In this document: positions 23,591 to 31,831 of the stretch, in pieces | How positions within the stretch are numbered: position 1 is the first letter of the stretch | Layout: the number at the start of each line of letters is the position of its first letter | Source of the DNA: Alistipes sp. | GTDB taxonomy: Bacteria > Bacteroidota > Bacteroidia > Bacteroidales > Rikenellaceae | Reading direction: 5' to 3' | Assembly: GCA_017624955.1 (NCBI GenBank) | Contig: JAGAMA010000016.1 | Span: 1 to 38,304 of the forward strand | DNA length: 38,304 nucleotides | The notes under the pieces: generated by a model | Told to the model about the DNA's origin: nothing | Databases searched by the model: none | What the model saw: only the letters and a program-made list of their open reading frames with translations | Position numbers and translations under genes: made by a program

Positions 23591-24448
23591 CTATAGGCCA
23601 TACCGCGAACGGCAATAGAACCAAGGGTTGTGCAGGTTCTCCTCGTTGTATTTCAAAGCCCTCTCATCGGGCAGGGTACGGGTCATACCGCCCGCCTCCG
23701 AGAGAATCAACTCACCGGCCGCCGTATCCCACTCGTAGGTGTGGGTCGTGCGCACATAGTAGTCGGCCGTACCCTCGGCCAACATGCAGAACTTATAGGA
23801 CGAGCCCTGCTCGACAATCTCCAAATCGGGATGCTCGGCGCGCAGATTATCGATGTGGGCATAGGTCTCCTCGGTGCGGTGACGGCGCGAAAGAGCCACG
23901 CGGAAGTTACGCTCGGGGCGCTCGGCAGCAAGGGGCAACGGAGTCCAATCGGCAACAATCTGCATATAGGTATAGTCCGCCTCGGAGGTAGGGGCCACGC
24001 CTCGCTTAAGGAAAGCGCCTCGGCCCTCGCCCGCCAGGTACATCTTCTCAAAATAGGGAACATAGATCACCGCCGCTATACAGCGATTGTTCTCCATAAG
24101 GGCAATATTGACCGTAAATTCGTTATACCCCTCGATAAATTCGGCCGTACCGTCGAGCGGGTCCACCAGCCAATACAGTTCCCAATTTCGACGCTCGTCA
24201 TAGCGCATTTCGCGGCCCTCCTCGCTCAAAATCGGAATGCGGGTATGGCCCAACGCCTCACGAATGGTACGATGCGCCGTGCGGTCGGCCAATGTAATGG
24301 GTGTTTTATCGCTTTTGAGCGAGATGTCATAGTCATCCTTGTTGCCGTGTATCTTCATGATGGCCGCTCCGGCACGGACGGCAGCGTTGAACATAGCAGG
24401 CAGCAGGTAGGTATTGACCTGGGTATCAATCATGGTTTCAGGGTTCAT
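23591..24448 (-). CDS. cysQ: 3'(2'),5'-bisphosphate nucleotidase, CysQ-like
   Basis: Inositol-monophosphatase-fold enzyme that hydrolyses 3'-phosphoadenosine 5'-phosphate to AMP, clearing the by-product of sulfate activation and sulfotransfer. The 285-aa product has LSEEG (74-78) for the metal-binding glutamate, VDPLDGTAEFI (95-105) as the family signature and YEWDTAAGE (238-246) with the third metal aspartate at D241. FIEGYNEFTVNIAL fits CysQ better than SuhB. A second in-frame ATG lies at 24433. A near-consensus TAACTTTA on the minus strand at 24464-24471 may be its -7 box. No other sulfate-assimilation gene is in view. Confidence 0.92.
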   Translation of the reverse strand: MNPETMIDTQVNTYLLPAMFNAAVRAGAAIMKIHGNKDDYDISLKSDKTPITLADRTAHRTIREALGHTRIPILSEEGREMRYDERRNWELYWLVDPLDGTAEFIEGYNEFTVNIALMENNRCIAAVIYVPYFEKMYLAGEGRGAFLKRGVAPTSEADYTYMQIVADWTPLPLAAERPERNFRVALSRRHRTEETYAHIDNLRAEHPDLEIVEQGSSYKFCMLAEGTADYYVRTTHTYEWDTAAGELILSEAGGMTRTLPDERALKYNEENLHNPWFYCRSRYGL

Positions 24449-24553
24449 CGGATTATGGTGTAGTAAAGTTATATATTTTTTTAGAAAATAACGAGAAAAA
24501 AGTAACTAAATTTCAAAAAACTCCCTTTTAAACCAGAAAAGTTTCATTTTAGC

Positions 24554-25420
24554 CTATAATGGCTGCAACTCCCCGTCCAATTGGCGAAGACGCAACCAAA
24601 CAAGCGCGAGCCATCCGAGCGTGGCAAGGCCGACTACGAGGGGATACCATTGCCCCACCTGCAGACTCCGCGCCACAAGCAGCACCGCCACCGCGCCCAC
24701 CACCGACCACCTCATGCGCACCTTCCGTCGTCCGCCCCGACTTAAGGGCGACTCCCAAAGCAGGATGCGATGGGGTGCGGCAACCACCGAGAGAGGCCGG
24801 CAGGAAAAACCGCCGACCCGCACAAGGGCGGTGCGTCGCCACACGAGGGTGGTGAAGGTCGGTAACAGGCAGATTTGGTCCACGCTATCCAACGGTCGCA
24901 AAGCCAACTCGGTCACCAGCCGCTCCACTGCACCCTTCAGTGGCTCACGTCCTCCGACCAACGGCATCAGGTAGTCGTAGGAGGCCACATCGGCCGCAGC
25001 ATCGAGTCGTGCGGCAGGCTGTTCCGCCCGACAATCCAGCACGACAAGACGACGAAAACGACGTTTGCGCGAACGATACAGCCCCCGCACACCGCGCACC
25101 GCGAATTCCTCCGAGGGGTGCCAGTTGACCTGAATCAGGTGGTAGCGGGCCATCAGTCGTTCGATAAGCAACGCTTCGCATCCACCATCCACCACGGCCA
25201 CCACCTCGAGGTGGTCATACTCCACCCCCAGCAGACGCACCAACCGCTCCTCATCCACCCCGTCGGCCACGAGGAGCGAAAGCCCCAACCCGAAGGTGCC
25301 GTTACGAGCCCCGTGCATACGGTCGAGCCATCGACGACGCTGGCGGGCCTCCTCGCGCTTTCGCCATCCATACAGCACAGCCACGGCCATCAGCCACAAA
25401 AGCAACCAAATCAAGACCAT
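24554..25420 (-). CDS. Degenerate GT2-like membrane protein (pseudo-glycosyltransferase)
   Basis: A 288-aa protein with one N-terminal transmembrane helix (about 2-18), a cytoplasmic domain and two C-terminal helices (about 238-252 and 258-277). The middle resembles the family-2 glycosyltransferase GT-A fold: LSLLVADGVDEERLVRLL (47-64), LEVVAVVDGG (71-80, for the usual V-V-D-D-G-S), and RRTALVRVGGF (195-205, for the usual F-R-R-x-x-x-x-x-V-G-G-F). At the DxD position it reads DYLMPLVGG (149-157), with no aspartate pair, and no QxxRW is seen. It may therefore not transfer sugars. Its start overlaps the preceding gene by 10 bp. Function unknown; the fold call is by pattern only. Confidence 0.65.
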   Translation of the reverse strand: MVLIWLLLWLMAVAVLYGWRKREEARQRRRWLDRMHGARNGTFGLGLSLLVADGVDEERLVRLLGVEYDHLEVVAVVDGGCEALLIERLMARYHLIQVNWHPSEEFAVRGVRGLYRSRKRRFRRLVVLDCRAEQPAARLDAAADVASYDYLMPLVGGREPLKGAVERLVTELALRPLDSVDQICLLPTFTTLVWRRTALVRVGGFSCRPLSVVAAPHRILLWESPLSRGGRRKVRMRWSVVGAVAVLLVARSLQVGQWYPLVVGLATLGWLALVWLRLRQLDGELQPL

Positions 25421-26352
25421 ACGAGCGTAGTTTTATAGGTTTCGACCAACGCTTCATAGCGCACTCGCTGCCGTTCGCTCCACAGCCTTTTCACCTGCGC
25501 AGGGGCGTAGCCCTCACGGGCCATGTGTCGCATCAATACACCCCGCTCGGCCGCAGTGAGCCGTTCGATACACTGCCTGATTGCCTTGCCACGCAACGGA
25601 CGGTGGAGGGCGCAAAGGGTGTAGAGGGCCGCCAGCGAGAGTTCGGCATCCTCCGTCGAGGCGATTAGGCGGAGCAGCCCTTCATCGGCCTCCTCGATGC
25701 TGAACTCATGCACAATCAACAATCCAAGGCGTTGCAAATTGCGGTTTCGGGACTCCAAAAGCGGTTGGTAGGCGATGGGGAGCAGGCGACGACGCAACAG
25801 ATGCAGCACCTCGCTCACCTCGCAGAGTGTCATCGGTTTATCGCACGATGCCACCAGGCGCAACGCATCCTGCGGATAGGCCGAGAGGCGGACGAGCAGG
25901 GCCGAGAGCCGCACCTCGGGCGAGGGGTCAAGCAGCCACTCCTCACACGCCGGCTCCACACGGGGCATCGGGGGCAAATCGCCCCACAATTTCAAGGCCC
26001 AGGCTCGTTTTAGTCCCCGACTGCGTTTCACCTGCCAAACGAGCCACCTATCGACGCCCCTCTGCTCCAATTTGCGGGTCAAGGGGGCGGGTGCGCACCC
26101 ATAGAGGGAGGCATGAACAGACGCCACCAACTCGGCCAAAAGTTGTTGCGCATGAACGGTATGCTCCACCGAGAGGGGACGCGGAGACTCCTCCAAAAGC
26201 CCCTGCACCAACTCTCCGGCCGACCGTTGCAACAGCAACTGCTGGCGTGGCCGACGACGCTGCTGCATCCACCCCGCAACGAGGTTCACCGTCAGCCACA
26301 CTCCGCTTCCGGCAAGAAGCATCATATAGCCCCAAAAACACCATTCGTTCAT
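25411..26352 (-). CDS. Membrane-anchored helical-repeat (HEAT-like) protein, function unknown
   Basis: A 313-aa protein starting at the ATG at 26352, which overlaps the previous stop as ATGA. One transmembrane helix (about 7-27) is followed by a basic stop-transfer (QQRRRPRQQ) and then about 270 residues of leucine-rich paired helices. LLDPSPEVRLSALLVRLSAYPQ (D-P-S-P-E-V-R-L-S-A-L is a classic HEAT-type turn) and TEDAELSLAALYTLCAL are the clearest repeats. Such scaffolds usually bind partner proteins. The frame is open upstream to 26469, but that part overlaps the receiver-like gene. Its place between the receiver-like and GT2-like genes suggests an adaptor joining the two (inference). Confidence 0.65.
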   Translation of the reverse strand: MNEWCFWGYMMLLAGSGVWLTVNLVAGWMQQRRRPRQQLLLQRSAGELVQGLLEESPRPLSVEHTVHAQQLLAELVASVHASLYGCAPAPLTRKLEQRGVDRWLVWQVKRSRGLKRAWALKLWGDLPPMPRVEPACEEWLLDPSPEVRLSALLVRLSAYPQDALRLVASCDKPMTLCEVSEVLHLLRRRLLPIAYQPLLESRNRNLQRLGLLIVHEFSIEEADEGLLRLIASTEDAELSLAALYTLCALHRPLRGKAIRQCIERLTAAERGVLMRHMAREGYAPAQVKRLWSERQRVRYEALVETYKTTLVWS

Positions 26353-26711
26353 CGCTCCAACGCCGTTATCACCTTCCCTCGCAGTCGTGCCAGATTGAGC
26401 GGAAAGGTCATGTATTGGTCCACCCCGCTCTCCAGCAAGCCGAGTACCGTTTCGTCGGCCTGATGCCACGCCAGGACATAGATTTCGGGCTTGTGCAAGG
26501 GGCGCGGACGGACCCTTCGAAACAGTTCGCGGCCACTCCAGAAGGGGGCCACGCCTACGACCAACACCAAATCAAACACCATCCGTGCGGCAAGTTGCTC
26601 GAACCGCTCGTAATTCTCCGCCGAGCGAATCTCTGCACCCAGCCCCTGCAAAGCCACCCGTACCAGCTCCGTGAGGAGCCTGTCGGCCGAATAGATTAAC
26701 ACACGCGCCAT
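26349..26711 (-). CDS. Degenerate receiver-domain protein (pseudo-response regulator)
   Basis: A stand-alone CheY-like domain of 120 aa from the ATG at 26711 (a TTG one codon upstream is also possible). The fold pattern is clear: RVLIYSADRLLTELVRVAL, then FDLVLVVGVAP, then a VLGLLESGVDQYMTFPLNLARL end matching the usual L-x-x-G-A-D-D-Y-L-x-K-P-F. The phospho-acceptor aspartate is replaced (V52 in DLVLVVG), the acidic pair is reduced to one D, and the conserved lysine before the proline is F103. It therefore cannot be phosphorylated in the standard way. It has no output domain. It is the first gene of a three-gene coupled unit, divergent from rplU. Confidence 0.7.
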   Translation of the reverse strand: MARVLIYSADRLLTELVRVALQGLGAEIRSAENYERFEQLAARMVFDLVLVVGVAPFWSGRELFRRVRPRPLHKPEIYVLAWHQADETVLGLLESGVDQYMTFPLNLARLRGKVITALER

Positions 26712-26845
26712 CAAAAGGTCTGTTCAAGGAGCAGAACAACGGTCGAAAAGCGTGCCAAAAACCGATGCAGGGCGGCCGTCGGCAGGCGAAAAGGCGTTCC
26801 GACCCACCCAACGGCCCAAAAGAGGCGAAAAAAGTTTGCGGATTG

Positions 26846-26877
26846 TTTGTTTATGAAATAAAAAGCCTCTATATTTG
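26846..26877 (+). promoter_or_regulatory. rplU-rpmA promoter
   Basis: TTTG (26846-26849) as the -33 box, a 20-bp spacer and TATATTTG (26870-26877) as an exact -7 box, 40 bp before the rplU ATG. This is one of the clearest promoters in the window. Confidence 0.88.
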
Positions 26878-26916
26878 CAGTCCAAATTGTGTTTTTAACA
26901 CGAACTTTTTAATTCA

Positions 26917-27228
26917 ATGTACGTTATCGTAGAAATCGCAGGTCAGCAATTTAAGGCTGAGAAAGGTCGCAAGCTCTATGTTCACCGTCTCCAGGGCGAG
27001 GTAGATTCGTCCGTTAGCTTCGACAAGGTCCTGCTCGCAGACAACGACGGTCAGGTTAAAGTAGGTGCACCTGTAGTAGAAGGCGCCTCGGTTAAGTGCA
27101 AAATCCTGAAGCACCTGAAGGACGACAAGGTCCTGGTCTTCAAGAAGAAGCGTAGAACTGGTTATCAGAAGTGCAACGGTCACCGTCAGTACCTGACCCA
27201 GATTCTCGTGGAGGAGATTGTTGCGTAA
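26917..27228 (+). CDS. rplU: 50S ribosomal protein L21
   Basis: A 103-aa large-subunit protein that binds 23S rRNA with L20. The N-terminus [17 protein letters not shown] and the C-terminal [19 protein letters not shown] (R-x-G-Y/H-R-Q motif) are diagnostic. It starts 27 bp before rpmA, in the near-universal rplU-rpmA pairing. Codon use and GC are close to those of neighbouring genes. Confidence 0.99.
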   Translation: MYVIVEIAGQQFKAEKGRKLYVHRLQGEVDSSVSFDKVLLADNDGQVKVGAPVVEGASVKCKILKHLKDDKVLVFKKKRRTGYQKCNGHRQYLTQILVEEIVA

Positions 27229-27255
27229 GTTAAACCTTAAAAAACTGAAGAAAAC

Positions 27256-27516
27256 ATGGCACACAAGAAGGGTGTAGGTAGTTCGAAGAACGGCCGTGAG
27301 TCGGAGAGCAAGCGACTCGGTATCAAGTTGTTCGGCGGTCAGTTCGCTAAGGCCGGCAACATCATCGTCCGCCAGCGTGGTACGGTTCACAACGCCGGTG
27401 AGAATGTAGGTATGGGTAAGGACCACACGTTGTTTGCCCTCGTTGACGGAACGGTTTCGTTCTGCAAGAAGGGTGAGAACAAGTCCTATGTAAGCGTACT
27501 GCCCCTGGCAGAGTAA
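27256..27516 (+). CDS. rpmA: 50S ribosomal protein L27
   Basis: An 86-aa large-subunit protein whose N-terminus reaches the peptidyl-transferase centre. It starts directly as [16 protein letters not shown], followed by [24 protein letters not shown], so there is no Firmicutes-type cleavable N-terminal extension. It is co-transcribed with rplU and followed by a strong terminator. Confidence 0.99.
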   Translation: MAHKKGVGSSKNGRESESKRLGIKLFGGQFAKAGNIIVRQRGTVHNAGENVGMGKDHTLFALVDGTVSFCKKGENKSYVSVLPLAE

Positions 27517-27535
27517 GCGCGGAAGCACTGAAAAG

Positions 27536-27569
27536 AAAAAAGGAGTTCAGTTTTGAACTCCTTTTTTTT
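27536..27569 (+). terminator. Intrinsic terminator of rplU-rpmA
   Basis: The stem AGGAGTTCA (27541-27549) and TGAACTCCT (27554-27562) with a 4-nt loop, extended by flanking A-run and T-run. Confidence 0.93.
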
Positions 27570-27615
27570 GTGCTTTCGCGTTCAATTGCAAGGCTCTTTC
27601 GCTGTCGAGCGTGAT

Positions 27616-27659
27616 GTAAGGTTTCTTAAGGTGGCTGAAAGTACCTTAAGGTATCGCTA
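27616..27659. repeat. Degenerate 10-bp phased TTAAGG repeats after rpmA
   Basis: TAAGG or GAAAG units recur at 27617, 27627, 27637 and 27647, in 10-bp register, then CTAA at 27657. It is a weaker relative of the CTAAAGG arrays at 17191 and 22868. Confidence 0.5.
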
Positions 27660-27702
27660 ACTTAAACTCCCTTTTGTCCCTGCAAATACTCTTATAGAAA
27701 AA

Positions 27703-28326
27703 CTACTCCTGAATAGTCGGCAAATTCATTTGCTGATTTTTTAAACTTTCGTTTTCAGCTTTTAGTCGTTCGATTTCTTCTTGCATATTTTGAATTTCCT
27801 CATTAGGGGCTTCTATCTTTTTTACTGGAGTTTTCAATAAGTATTCATTTTTTTGCCACTCCGCATTTGTCACAGACATCAATTCTTTCCGTAAGCATAT
27901 TTTTATCATTCTGGTGCATGCTTTCCAATATGCATTAAATCCAGTGAACTCATGAGCTCTACCCACAGTTTTAGAACCTACCCATAATACTTTCCCGTCA
28001 ACGGTACTAACCGCGGGTTGTATAAACATACGCGCTCCGTATGAAATGGAGAAGCCTGGTCCTTTCTTTTCCACTTCTACGTGCAACACAAAATCCGCTT
28101 CTTCAATATTAGGAACCAATTCCCATCTACCCCAAATCTCACCATTTGTCAAAGCGCGAACTAAAGGTTCATCTTTTTCCTTAATATTGCCTCGGACATC
28201 CACGAAATCCAAATACGCCTTTTTACCGGGAGCCGTTAGCTCTCGCAATAAATCATTTTGGCACAGAGCCACTTGCGAGAGTACGCACATCAATACAACT
28301 AAAAAACAAGTCCGTAACTTAACCAT
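27703..28326 (-). CDS. Exported protein with C-terminal coiled coil, function unknown
   Basis: I do not recognise a family. The 207-aa product has a signal peptide (hydrophobic about 7-20, ending near ALCQ at 20-23), a compact middle region (about 35-155; FVDVRGNIKEKDEPLVRAL, ADFVLHVEVEKKG, SYGARMFIQPAVSTVDGKVLW) and a charged coiled-coil tail (about 173-199, EEIQNMQEEIERLKAENESL). The middle has the strand pattern of small periplasmic lipoprotein-like beta domains, and the cysteine at 22 could be lipidated, though the lipobox is poor. Its base composition is visibly more AT-rich than its neighbours. It starts 12 bp after the rsmA stop, so it may be read with rsmA. Codon use suggests recent acquisition. 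Confidence 0.72.
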   Translation of the reverse strand: MVKLRTCFLVVLMCVLSQVALCQNDLLRELTAPGKKAYLDFVDVRGNIKEKDEPLVRALTNGEIWGRWELVPNIEEADFVLHVEVEKKGPGFSISYGARMFIQPAVSTVDGKVLWVGSKTVGRAHEFTGFNAYWKACTRMIKICLRKELMSVTNAEWQKNEYLLKTPVKKIEAPNEEIQNMQEEIERLKAENESLKNQQMNLPTIQE

Positions 28327-28338
28327 AATATTACATTA

Positions 28339-29139
28339 TTACACATTCGAACATGATACGTGTGCTGCCACCCACTGCGTGAGGGCAACGAAGTCGGCCA
28401 CCGAAAGTTGCTCGGCACGTTTTGAGAAGAATGCGTGTTCCTCGCCACCAAAGTTGCCGAAGACCGCACGCAGGGAGTTGCGAATCATCTTGCGACGCTG
28501 GCCGAACGAGGCCTTCACCACCTTTATAAATAAAGTCTCGTCGCAATCGAGCCGCTCGACCCCGTTGCGCTTTAAGCGAATCACGGCACTCTTGACCTTC
28601 GGGGGCGGATTAAAGACCGTCTCATTGACGGTGAAGAGGTAGTCGATATCGTACCACGCCTGCAATAGAACCGACAGGATGCCGTACTCGCGCGACCCGG
28701 GAGGCTCGGCAATGCGCACGGCCACCTCCTTTTGAATCATGCCGACACACTCGGGGATGAGGTGGCGGTTTTCGAGCAGCTTGAAGAAGATTTGCGAGGA
28801 AATATTATAGGGGAAGTTGCCGATAAGCTGCAACCCCTCGGGGAAACGCTCCGCAAGGTTCATCTTCAGGAAGTCACCCTCGATAAGGCGGGGCGCAAAG
28901 TCGGGATAGTGGGCATGGAGATAGGCCACGCTCTCGGTGTCGATCTCGGCACCCCAGGTGCGGATATCGTCACGCCGCAGCAGGAATTGGGTCAAAACAC
29001 CCATGCCACACCCCACCTCCAGCACCTCGCAGGGGTTCTCTTGCGACCCACCCGAGAGCGAATCACAAATCTTGCGGGCGATATTCAAATCGGTCAGAAA
29101 GTGCTGACCCAATGCTTTTTTGGCTCTTACTTCGGCCAT
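28339..29139 (-). CDS. rsmA: 16S rRNA adenine-N6,N6 dimethyltransferase
   Basis: KsgA: dimethylates two adjacent adenosines in helix 45 of 16S rRNA using SAM, a late 30S assembly checkpoint. The 266-aa product has KKALGQHFLTD (7-17), the SAM-binding LEVGCGMGVLT (40-50) and the catalytic GNFPYNISS (107-115), a normal variant of NLPY. NPPPKVKSAVIRL and FGQRRKMIRNSL near the C-terminus are also standard. It is preceded by the 29211-29512 repeat cluster; no clear promoter is seen. Confidence 0.97.
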   Translation of the reverse strand: MAEVRAKKALGQHFLTDLNIARKICDSLSGGSQENPCEVLEVGCGMGVLTQFLLRRDDIRTWGAEIDTESVAYLHAHYPDFAPRLIEGDFLKMNLAERFPEGLQLIGNFPYNISSQIFFKLLENRHLIPECVGMIQKEVAVRIAEPPGSREYGILSVLLQAWYDIDYLFTVNETVFNPPPKVKSAVIRLKRNGVERLDCDETLFIKVVKASFGQRRKMIRNSLRAVFGNFGGEEHAFFSKRAEQLSVADFVALTQWVAAHVSCSNV

Positions 29140-29210
29140 AGTCAGTTCCTTGGTTATAAATTATGTGGCAGCCCGTCTTACGACTTCGCTACCACATATA
29201 ATAGTTATCA

Positions 29211-29512
29211 TAAAATTCGTATGGTGGTGGAATTGCAAGGCTTGCGATGAAACGAAATGCGGAGCATCCCACCTTAAAATTCGTATAATGAGCCGATTTT
29301 CAGGCTTGCGAAGAGTTCAAAACCGGAGCATTACCACTCAATTAAAATTCGTATGGTGGTGGAATTGCAAGGCTTGCGATGAAACGAAATGCGGAGCATC
29401 CCACCTTAAAATTCGTATAATGAGCCGATTTTTAGGCTTGCGAAGTGTTCAAAACCGGAGCATACTAAACGTATGTGAGGATTTTGAACGCGAGCGTAAC
29501 ACCAAAATCGGC
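29211..29512. repeat. Cluster of alternating half-elements ending in a full palindrome
   Basis: TAAAATTCGTAT recurs at 29211, 29275, 29343 and 29407, each time followed by GGCTTGCGAwG and CGGAGCAT. Units 1 and 3 and units 2 and 4 pair up, so 29211-29332 is repeated at 29343-29464 with only two or three differences (132-bp period). The last unit continues as a palindrome: GCCGATTTT (29423-29431), GCATAC, GTATG, AAAATCGGC (29504-29512). It is related to 22970-23089. I see no gene in the 29140-29525 gap. Confidence 0.85.
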
Positions 29513-29525
29513 CATTAGACGGATT

Positions 29526-31718
29526 TTAATTTCCTTGTTCGCACATAAACTTAATTCGCACCAAACGAATCTCCTCCTCCGTGTACTCGGCTCCCAACTC
29601 CTCGATGGCGGCATCGAGGGAGTCGCTCTCGGCATCCTCCTTGAAGTAGAGGTAGATATCCTCCACCTTGTCCTCATCCATGAAGTTGCGGATGTAGTAG
29701 GAGATATCGAGGCGCGTACCCGAATTCACGATACCCTCAATCTCGGTCAAAAGTTCGTCAAATTCGAGGTTCTTGGCGCGGGCAATATCCTCGAAATCCA
29801 TCTTGCGGTCGATCGACTGGATGATGAAGATCTTGTTGCCCGACTTCGAACCTACGGACTTCACGACCATATCCTGCGGACGGATGATCTCCTTCTCCTC
29901 GACATAGGCTTTGATGAGGCGGATAAACTCCTCGCCAAACTTGCGGGCTTTACCCACACCGACACCCGTGATGTTCTGCATCTCCTCCACGGTAATGGGG
30001 TACTGCACCGACATATCCTCCAATGAGGGATCCTGGAAGATGACAAACGGAGGCAGTCCGTGCTGCTTGGCCACCTTCTTGCGCAGGTCCTTGAGCATGG
30101 CAAAGAGCTCCTCATCGGCTGCACCGCCACGCCCCTGCGGACCGCCGTGCTCATCGGGCTGCTGCTCCTCGTCGTAGTCGTGGTCGAGGGTGATGGTCAC
30201 GGCAAAGGGTTTATCAATGAACTTTTCGCCCTTCTCGTTCACCGAGATCAGGCCGTAGTTTTCGATGTTCTTATCAATCAGTCCCAGGATCTGCGCCTGG
30301 CGCATCACGGCACCCCAGAAGCGGGCATCGTGCTCCTCACCGGCTCCGAACCACTTCGATTTGTGGTGGTTATAGCTCTTGATGAGCGCCGTCACCTTGC
30401 CCGTCAGGACGGCAATCAGGTAATCGACCTTGAACTTATCGCCCAGATCGCTCAACGCCTCGAGGGCGAGCTTAAGCTGCTTCTTGACATCGACCTTGGG
30501 TTTCGGGTGGCGGCAGTTGTCGCAGTTGCCGCAGTTGCCCTCGGTGTACTCCTCGCCAAAGTAGTGCAGCAGCGTCTTGCGGCGGCACATCGAACTCTCG
30601 GCATAGGATACCGTCTCCAGGAGGAGCAGTTTACCGATCTCCTGCTCGGCAATGGGTTTGCCGTGCATGAATTTTTCGAGCTTCTGGATATCCTTGTAGC
30701 TGTAGAAGGTAAGGCAGTGACCCTCGCCACCATCACGACCGGCACGGCCCGTCTCCTGGTAGTAACCTTCGAGCGACTTGGGAATGTCGTAGTGAATCAC
30801 ATAGCGCACATCGGGCTTGTCGATACCCATACCGAAGGCGATCGTTGCCACGATCACATCTACCCGCTCCATGAGGAAGTCATCCTGGTTCGCCGCACGC
30901 GTGGCGGCATCCATACCGGCATGGTAGGCACGGGCTTTGATGCCGTTGGCCACCAGCAACTCGGCCAACTCCTCGACCTTCTTGCGGCTCAGGCAGTAGA
31001 TAATACCGCTCTTACCCTCGTTCTGCTTGATGTAGAGGATAATATCGTGGTCCACGTTGCGCTTGGGGCGGATTTCGTAGTAGAGGTTCGGACGGTTGAA
31101 CGAGGAGCGGAAGACCGCCGCATCGTTCATGCCGAGGTTCTTCTGGATATCCATCTGCACCTTGGGGGTAGCCGTCGCGGTCAGGGCGATGAGCGGTGCA
31201 TTGCCGATCTCGTTGATGATCGGGCGGATACGACGATACTCCGGACGGAAGTCGTGACCCCACTCCGAGATACAGTGTGCCTCGTCGATGGCGTAGAACG
31301 AAACCTTGATTTTACGCAGAAAGGCGACATTGTCCTCCTTCGTGAGCGACTCGGGGGCGAAGTAGAGCAGCTTGGTCTTGCCGTCCAGGACATCCTGGCG
31401 CACCTGCTGCACGGCCGACTTGTTGAGCGACGAATTCAGGAAGTGGGCAATGCCCGGATTCTCGGAGAAGGCGCGCATCGAATCGACCTGGTTCTTCATT
31501 AGGGCAATCAGCGGAGATATGACGATCGCCACACCCTCCATGATGAGGGCGGGCAGCTGGTAGCAGAGCGATTTACCACCACCGGTCGGCATAAGGACAA
31601 AGGTGTCTCGACCGGCAAGCACATTGCTGATGACAGCCTCCTGATTACCTTTGAAGGCCGAAAACCCGAAGTATTCCTTCAGGCGAGCGTGCAACAGGGC
31701 AGAATCGTAGCGTTCCAT
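29526..31718 (-). CDS. recQ: ATP-dependent DNA helicase RecQ
   Basis: A 3'-5' DNA helicase of the RecF recombination and fork-repair pathways. From the ATG at 31718 it is 730 aa; the frame runs 13 codons further upstream, but MERYDSALLHARLKEYFG is the family-like start. Motifs are Walker A MPTGGGKS (43-50), DEAH (145-148) within the RecQ hallmark AIDEAHCISEWGHDFRPEY, and QETGRAGRDG (321-330). The RQC zinc site is C378, C396, C399 and C402. An HRDC domain lies near 530-610, and a further C-terminal winged-helix-like extension (about 620-730) is normal for Bacteroidota RecQ. A near-consensus TATCTTTA on the minus strand at 31766-31773 may be its -7 box; lptB diverges from the same gap. Confidence 0.97.
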   Translation of the reverse strand: MERYDSALLHARLKEYFGFSAFKGNQEAVISNVLAGRDTFVLMPTGGGKSLCYQLPALIMEGVAIVISPLIALMKNQVDSMRAFSENPGIAHFLNSSLNKSAVQQVRQDVLDGKTKLLYFAPESLTKEDNVAFLRKIKVSFYAIDEAHCISEWGHDFRPEYRRIRPIINEIGNAPLIALTATATPKVQMDIQKNLGMNDAAVFRSSFNRPNLYYEIRPKRNVDHDIILYIKQNEGKSGIIYCLSRKKVEELAELLVANGIKARAYHAGMDAATRAANQDDFLMERVDVIVATIAFGMGIDKPDVRYVIHYDIPKSLEGYYQETGRAGRDGGEGHCLTFYSYKDIQKLEKFMHGKPIAEQEIGKLLLLETVSYAESSMCRRKTLLHYFGEEYTEGNCGNCDNCRHPKPKVDVKKQLKLALEALSDLGDKFKVDYLIAVLTGKVTALIKSYNHHKSKWFGAGEEHDARFWGAVMRQAQILGLIDKNIENYGLISVNEKGEKFIDKPFAVTITLDHDYDEEQQPDEHGGPQGRGGAADEELFAMLKDLRKKVAKQHGLPPFVIFQDPSLEDMSVQYPITVEEMQNITGVGVGKARKFGEEFIRLIKAYVEEKEIIRPQDMVVKSVGSKSGNKIFIIQSIDRKMDFEDIARAKNLEFDELLTEIEGIVNSGTRLDISYYIRNFMDEDKVEDIYLYFKEDAESDSLDAAIEELGAEYTEEEIRLVRIKFMCEQGN

Positions 31719-31797
31719 TTTGGCGTTATCTCTCCGTACTAAATGCGTAAAACACAAATTTCAATGTAAAGATAAAAATTTTTTCTAAAAAAAAGTA

Positions 31798-31805
31798 TAA
31801 CTTTG
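31798..31805 (+). promoter_or_regulatory. -7 box of the lptB-aroA-aroC-prmC-recX-M23 operon
   Basis: TAACTTTG matches TAnnTTTG exactly, 26 bp before the lptB ATG at 31832. A GTG at 31817 in the same frame is too close to the expected transcription start. The -33 region is a T-run without clear TTTG. Confidence 0.7.
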
Positions 31806-31831
31806 TAGAAAATTTAGTGAAAAAAGTCAGC

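Noticed and set aside
29120-29518. A plus-strand frame with a perfect 44-residue repeat over the repeat cluster
   Set aside because: The repeat arises because the DNA period is 132 bp, a multiple of three. The sequence is a palindromic intergenic element and no start signal is seen.
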